A stretch of DNA of 64,000 bases from an uncultured Bacilli bacterium (lineage in GTDB: Bacteria > Bacillota_I > Bacilli_A > RF39 > UBA660), in NCBI GenBank assembly GCA_934176955.1, contig CAKPOS010000005.1:1-64000 (forward strand). Reading direction: 5' to 3'. Below the pieces are notes generated by a model, which searched no databases, was not told where the DNA came from, and worked only from the letters and a program-made list of their open reading frames with translations. Positions 62,446 through 64,000 of the stretch are shown here, one piece after another (the first letter of the stretch is position 1; the number at the start of each line of letters is the position of its first letter). A program made the translations under genes and the position numbers.

Positions 62446-62493
62446 ATTTTAATTGAGATTCTGTTATTTTTGATTTTATTATAAAAATTATAA

Positions 62494-63126
62494 TTAAAAA
62501 TATTTATCAAAAAAGTTGTCAGAATAATTGTTTATTTTAAAATAAGAAAATGAGCCTTCTTGATTTTTATATTCAATATTGTCTTCTTGGTAGTTATTGC
62601 TTTCAAATAATTGTTTTAATTCTTTGTTAGAATTATCTAAGATAATATATCCATTGATTATTTCAAACTTGTATGTGTTTTCGTTATATTCATAGGATAT
62701 TACTAAAGTATCTCTTTCTGGACCTCCCATACCAAGACTATATTTTTTAGTTAAGTTAGTATTTTCAATATTGGATAAGATTTCTTTTAAATCTTGAATA
62801 GAAATATCTGCTGTTTTATTTATATTTTCTTTATCTCCTAAATCTTTACTTCTTATTCTTGATATTTTTGCTTCTAAGATATGGCAATTTTCTAAATATT
62901 CTACCCAATTTGTATTTTTTTTATCGTTTTCTTGATTTGAATTATTATTTTCTTTGTTTGTTACATTACTATTTTCTTGATTATTTGTTGTAGTGTTTTC
63001 TGAATGATTATTTTTTGAACTAGCATTGAAGACAATTGCACTGGTTGCGAATAAAATACATAAAGTAGCTAGTATTAATATGATTATAATCAATAAAATA
63101 ATTACTCCTTTATTATTATTTTTCAT
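62494..63126 (-). CDS. Anchor-family surface protein, paralogue 7
   Basis: 210 residues. The N terminus (MKNNNKGVIILL, helix ending ATLCILFATSAIVFN) matches the array at 31.9-36.5 kb. A Asn/Glu/Ser-rich linker (about residues 35-75) is followed by a domain with LENCHILEAKISRIRSKD and LTKKYSLGMGGPERDTLVI. Function unknown. On the minus strand ATG follows AAAGGAAGGAGAAAAA. Its position 26 kb from the array and close to a MITE-like repeat suggests relocation or dispersed family members. Confidence 0.72.
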   Translation of the reverse strand: MKNNNKGVIILLIIIILILATLCILFATSAIVFNASSKNNHSENTTTNNQENSNVTNKENNNSNQENDKKNTNWVEYLENCHILEAKISRIRSKDLGDKENINKTADISIQDLKEILSNIENTNLTKKYSLGMGGPERDTLVISYEYNENTYKFEIINGYIILDNSNKELKQLFESNNYQEDNIEYKNQEGSFSYFKINNYSDNFFDKYF

Positions 63127-63259
63127 TTTTTTCTCCTTCCTTTATTCTAATTTTATCATAAAGTGTATTCTTTGTCTTTTAATTATTTATTTTTTTTATT
63201 TTATTTACATTTTGATTTTTAAATATATATGAGGGAAGGTAAGAGATAAGTATTTTAAG

Positions 63260-63293
63260 TAAAAAAAGAACTCTAAATAATTAGAATTTTTTT
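63260..63293 (-). terminator. Hairpin at the 3' end of the permease remnant
   Basis: On the minus strand AATTCTAA and TTTAGAGTT pair and lead into TCTTTTTTT, just after the stop codon of the remnant. Confidence 0.5.
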
Positions 63294-63296
63294 TCT

Positions 63297-63611
63297 TTAT
63301 TCATTTGCTTTTAGATTACTAACCATGTCAATTGTATTTATTTTTTTAGAAAGATAATGAGATACGATGAAAGAAACAAGATAGGTACCTAAAGCAGTGA
63401 CAAGATAAGTCCAAAGTTCAATATGGATACCAAAATTGTAGTTTTCATCTAGGCAAGCTTTGAATAGATAAGAGGTTAAATACTAACCGGTAGGAAGGCC
63501 AATTAAGATAGAAGCAATACAGATCCAACTGTTTTGTTTGGCAAATATTTTTTGAATACGTTTGTTGGAGAAAACTATGGTTTTAGAGAATGATATTTTT
63601 TATCTCCATAG
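63297..63611 (-). pseudogene. FtsX-like ABC transporter permease, C-terminal remnant with internal stop
   Basis: The minus-strand translation reads ...SNKRIQKIFAKQNSWICI, ASILIGLPTG, a TAG stop, then YLTSYLFKACLDENYNFGIH and so on to a natural end at SNLKANE. This is the last two helices of a FtsX/MacB-type permease. Upstream the frame closes with another stop and no further homology is visible, so only about 100 codons remain. Confidence 0.75.
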
Positions 63612-63820
63612 ATATGCTATTTTAAATATATTAAAGTAATTTTTTTGTTTGGAAAAATACTTAAAAAGTGTTTTCTTTATTTAAAAGTTATCAAAAAAGA
63701 TTAGTATTTTTATTGTAAACTTTTGAGAATATTGTTCTAAATGATTGAAAATGTGTGTATGATTTGGTAGAATAGTCTTTGTAATAAAAGGGATTATATT
63801 ATTAAAGTGAGGTAGTAAAG

Positions 63821-64000
63821 ATGAGATATTTTATGACATTTTCTTATGATGGCAGTGATTTTCGTGGATATCAGAAACAACCTAAAGGAAGAACTGTTCA
63901 AGGAGAGATTGAAAGAGTTTTAAAAAAGATTAATGGGGATAAGCCAGTTAAGATAACGGCTACGGGTAGGACAGATGCTGGTGTTCATGCGTTAAATCAG
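63821..64000 (+). CDS. truA: tRNA pseudouridine synthase A (cut by window end)
   Basis: First 60 codons: MRYFMTFSYDGSDFRGYQKQ, a family N terminus, and GRTDAGVHALNQ with the catalytic aspartate. It makes pseudouridine at positions 38-40 of tRNA anticodon stems. ATG follows AAGTGAGGTAGTAAAG. The gene continues beyond 64000. Confidence 0.95.
   Translation, partial: MRYFMTFSYDGSDFRGYQKQPKGRTVQGEIERVLKKINGDKPVKITATGRTDAGVHALNQ

Overview
The window comes from a very AT-rich (roughly 30% GC), endospore-forming member of the Bacillota, most like the small-genome gut Bacilli lineages (RF39/Erysipelotrichia-like). The evidence is a conserved sporulation set (spoIIR, spoIID, spoIIQ, spoIIID, mbl, a SleB/CwlJ-type hydrolase), a T-box ahead of thrS, MurE with a DNPR motif, and TGA used as an ordinary stop (murA). 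The assignment is inferred from gene content. Most core genes lie on the + strand, which is G/T-rich.

Layout. 1-10.4 kb: end of a tRNA-Glu, T-box-controlled thrS, prfA-prmC, a P-type ATPase, spoIIR, a MntP-like exporter and murA. 10.45-24.3 kb: one gene for an N-acetylmuramoyl-L-alanine amidase with four LysM repeats, split by a 12.6-kb integrative element (about 10,724-23,362). The element encodes a large serine recombinase with a small overlapping upstream gene, an AAA ATPase/subtilase pair resembling the IetAS anti-phage system, a NUDIX plus PLD-helicase-DUF3427 pair, a DUF2188 protein, an unrecognised 240-aa protein next to one end, a small-RNA or attenuator candidate, and an IS1182-like insertion sequence. 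Both junctions can be read: joining the outer sequences at a shared GGTG restores an uninterrupted 405-codon amidase, and the inner sequences form 18-nt inverted arms as expected for a serine-integrase attP.

24.3-30.8 kb: a TasA/camelysin-like exported protein, a YlmH-like S4 protein, a spore-type cell-wall hydrolase, clpC, and rplM-rpsI with a consensus promoter. 30.8-36.5 kb: an A-rich accessory tract with a frameshifted S51 peptidase and six tandem paralogues that share an N-terminal membrane anchor but have different extracellular domains; one has AUA where AUG is expected. 36.7-50 kb: parC, a NUDIX hydrolase, a dockerin/Ig-like and cadherin-like surface operon, two tandem acetate kinases, an NrnA-type phosphoesterase, a membrane-anchored PrsA-like foldase with a long charged tail, and an orphan VirD4-type coupling ATPase. 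50-55 kb: a second TasA-like protein, rpmE, rpiB, and DUF1146-spoIID-spoIIQ-spoIIID-mbl. 55-64 kb: a DUF2130 protein, a Sel1-repeat protein, a dicarboxylate/amino-acid symporter, murE-murF, a seventh anchor-family paralogue, an FtsX-type permease remnant, and the start of truA.

The most interesting object is the element inside the amidase gene. Its geometry is that of a skin-type intervening element: a serine recombinase, a host gene for wall lysis, and both gene halves intact. Whether it is excised under developmental control or is simply a recent insertion cannot be decided from sequence alone. A MITE-like family with GGTTCTTCGAA ends, and a reused terminator palindrome, are scattered through the intergenic DNA.
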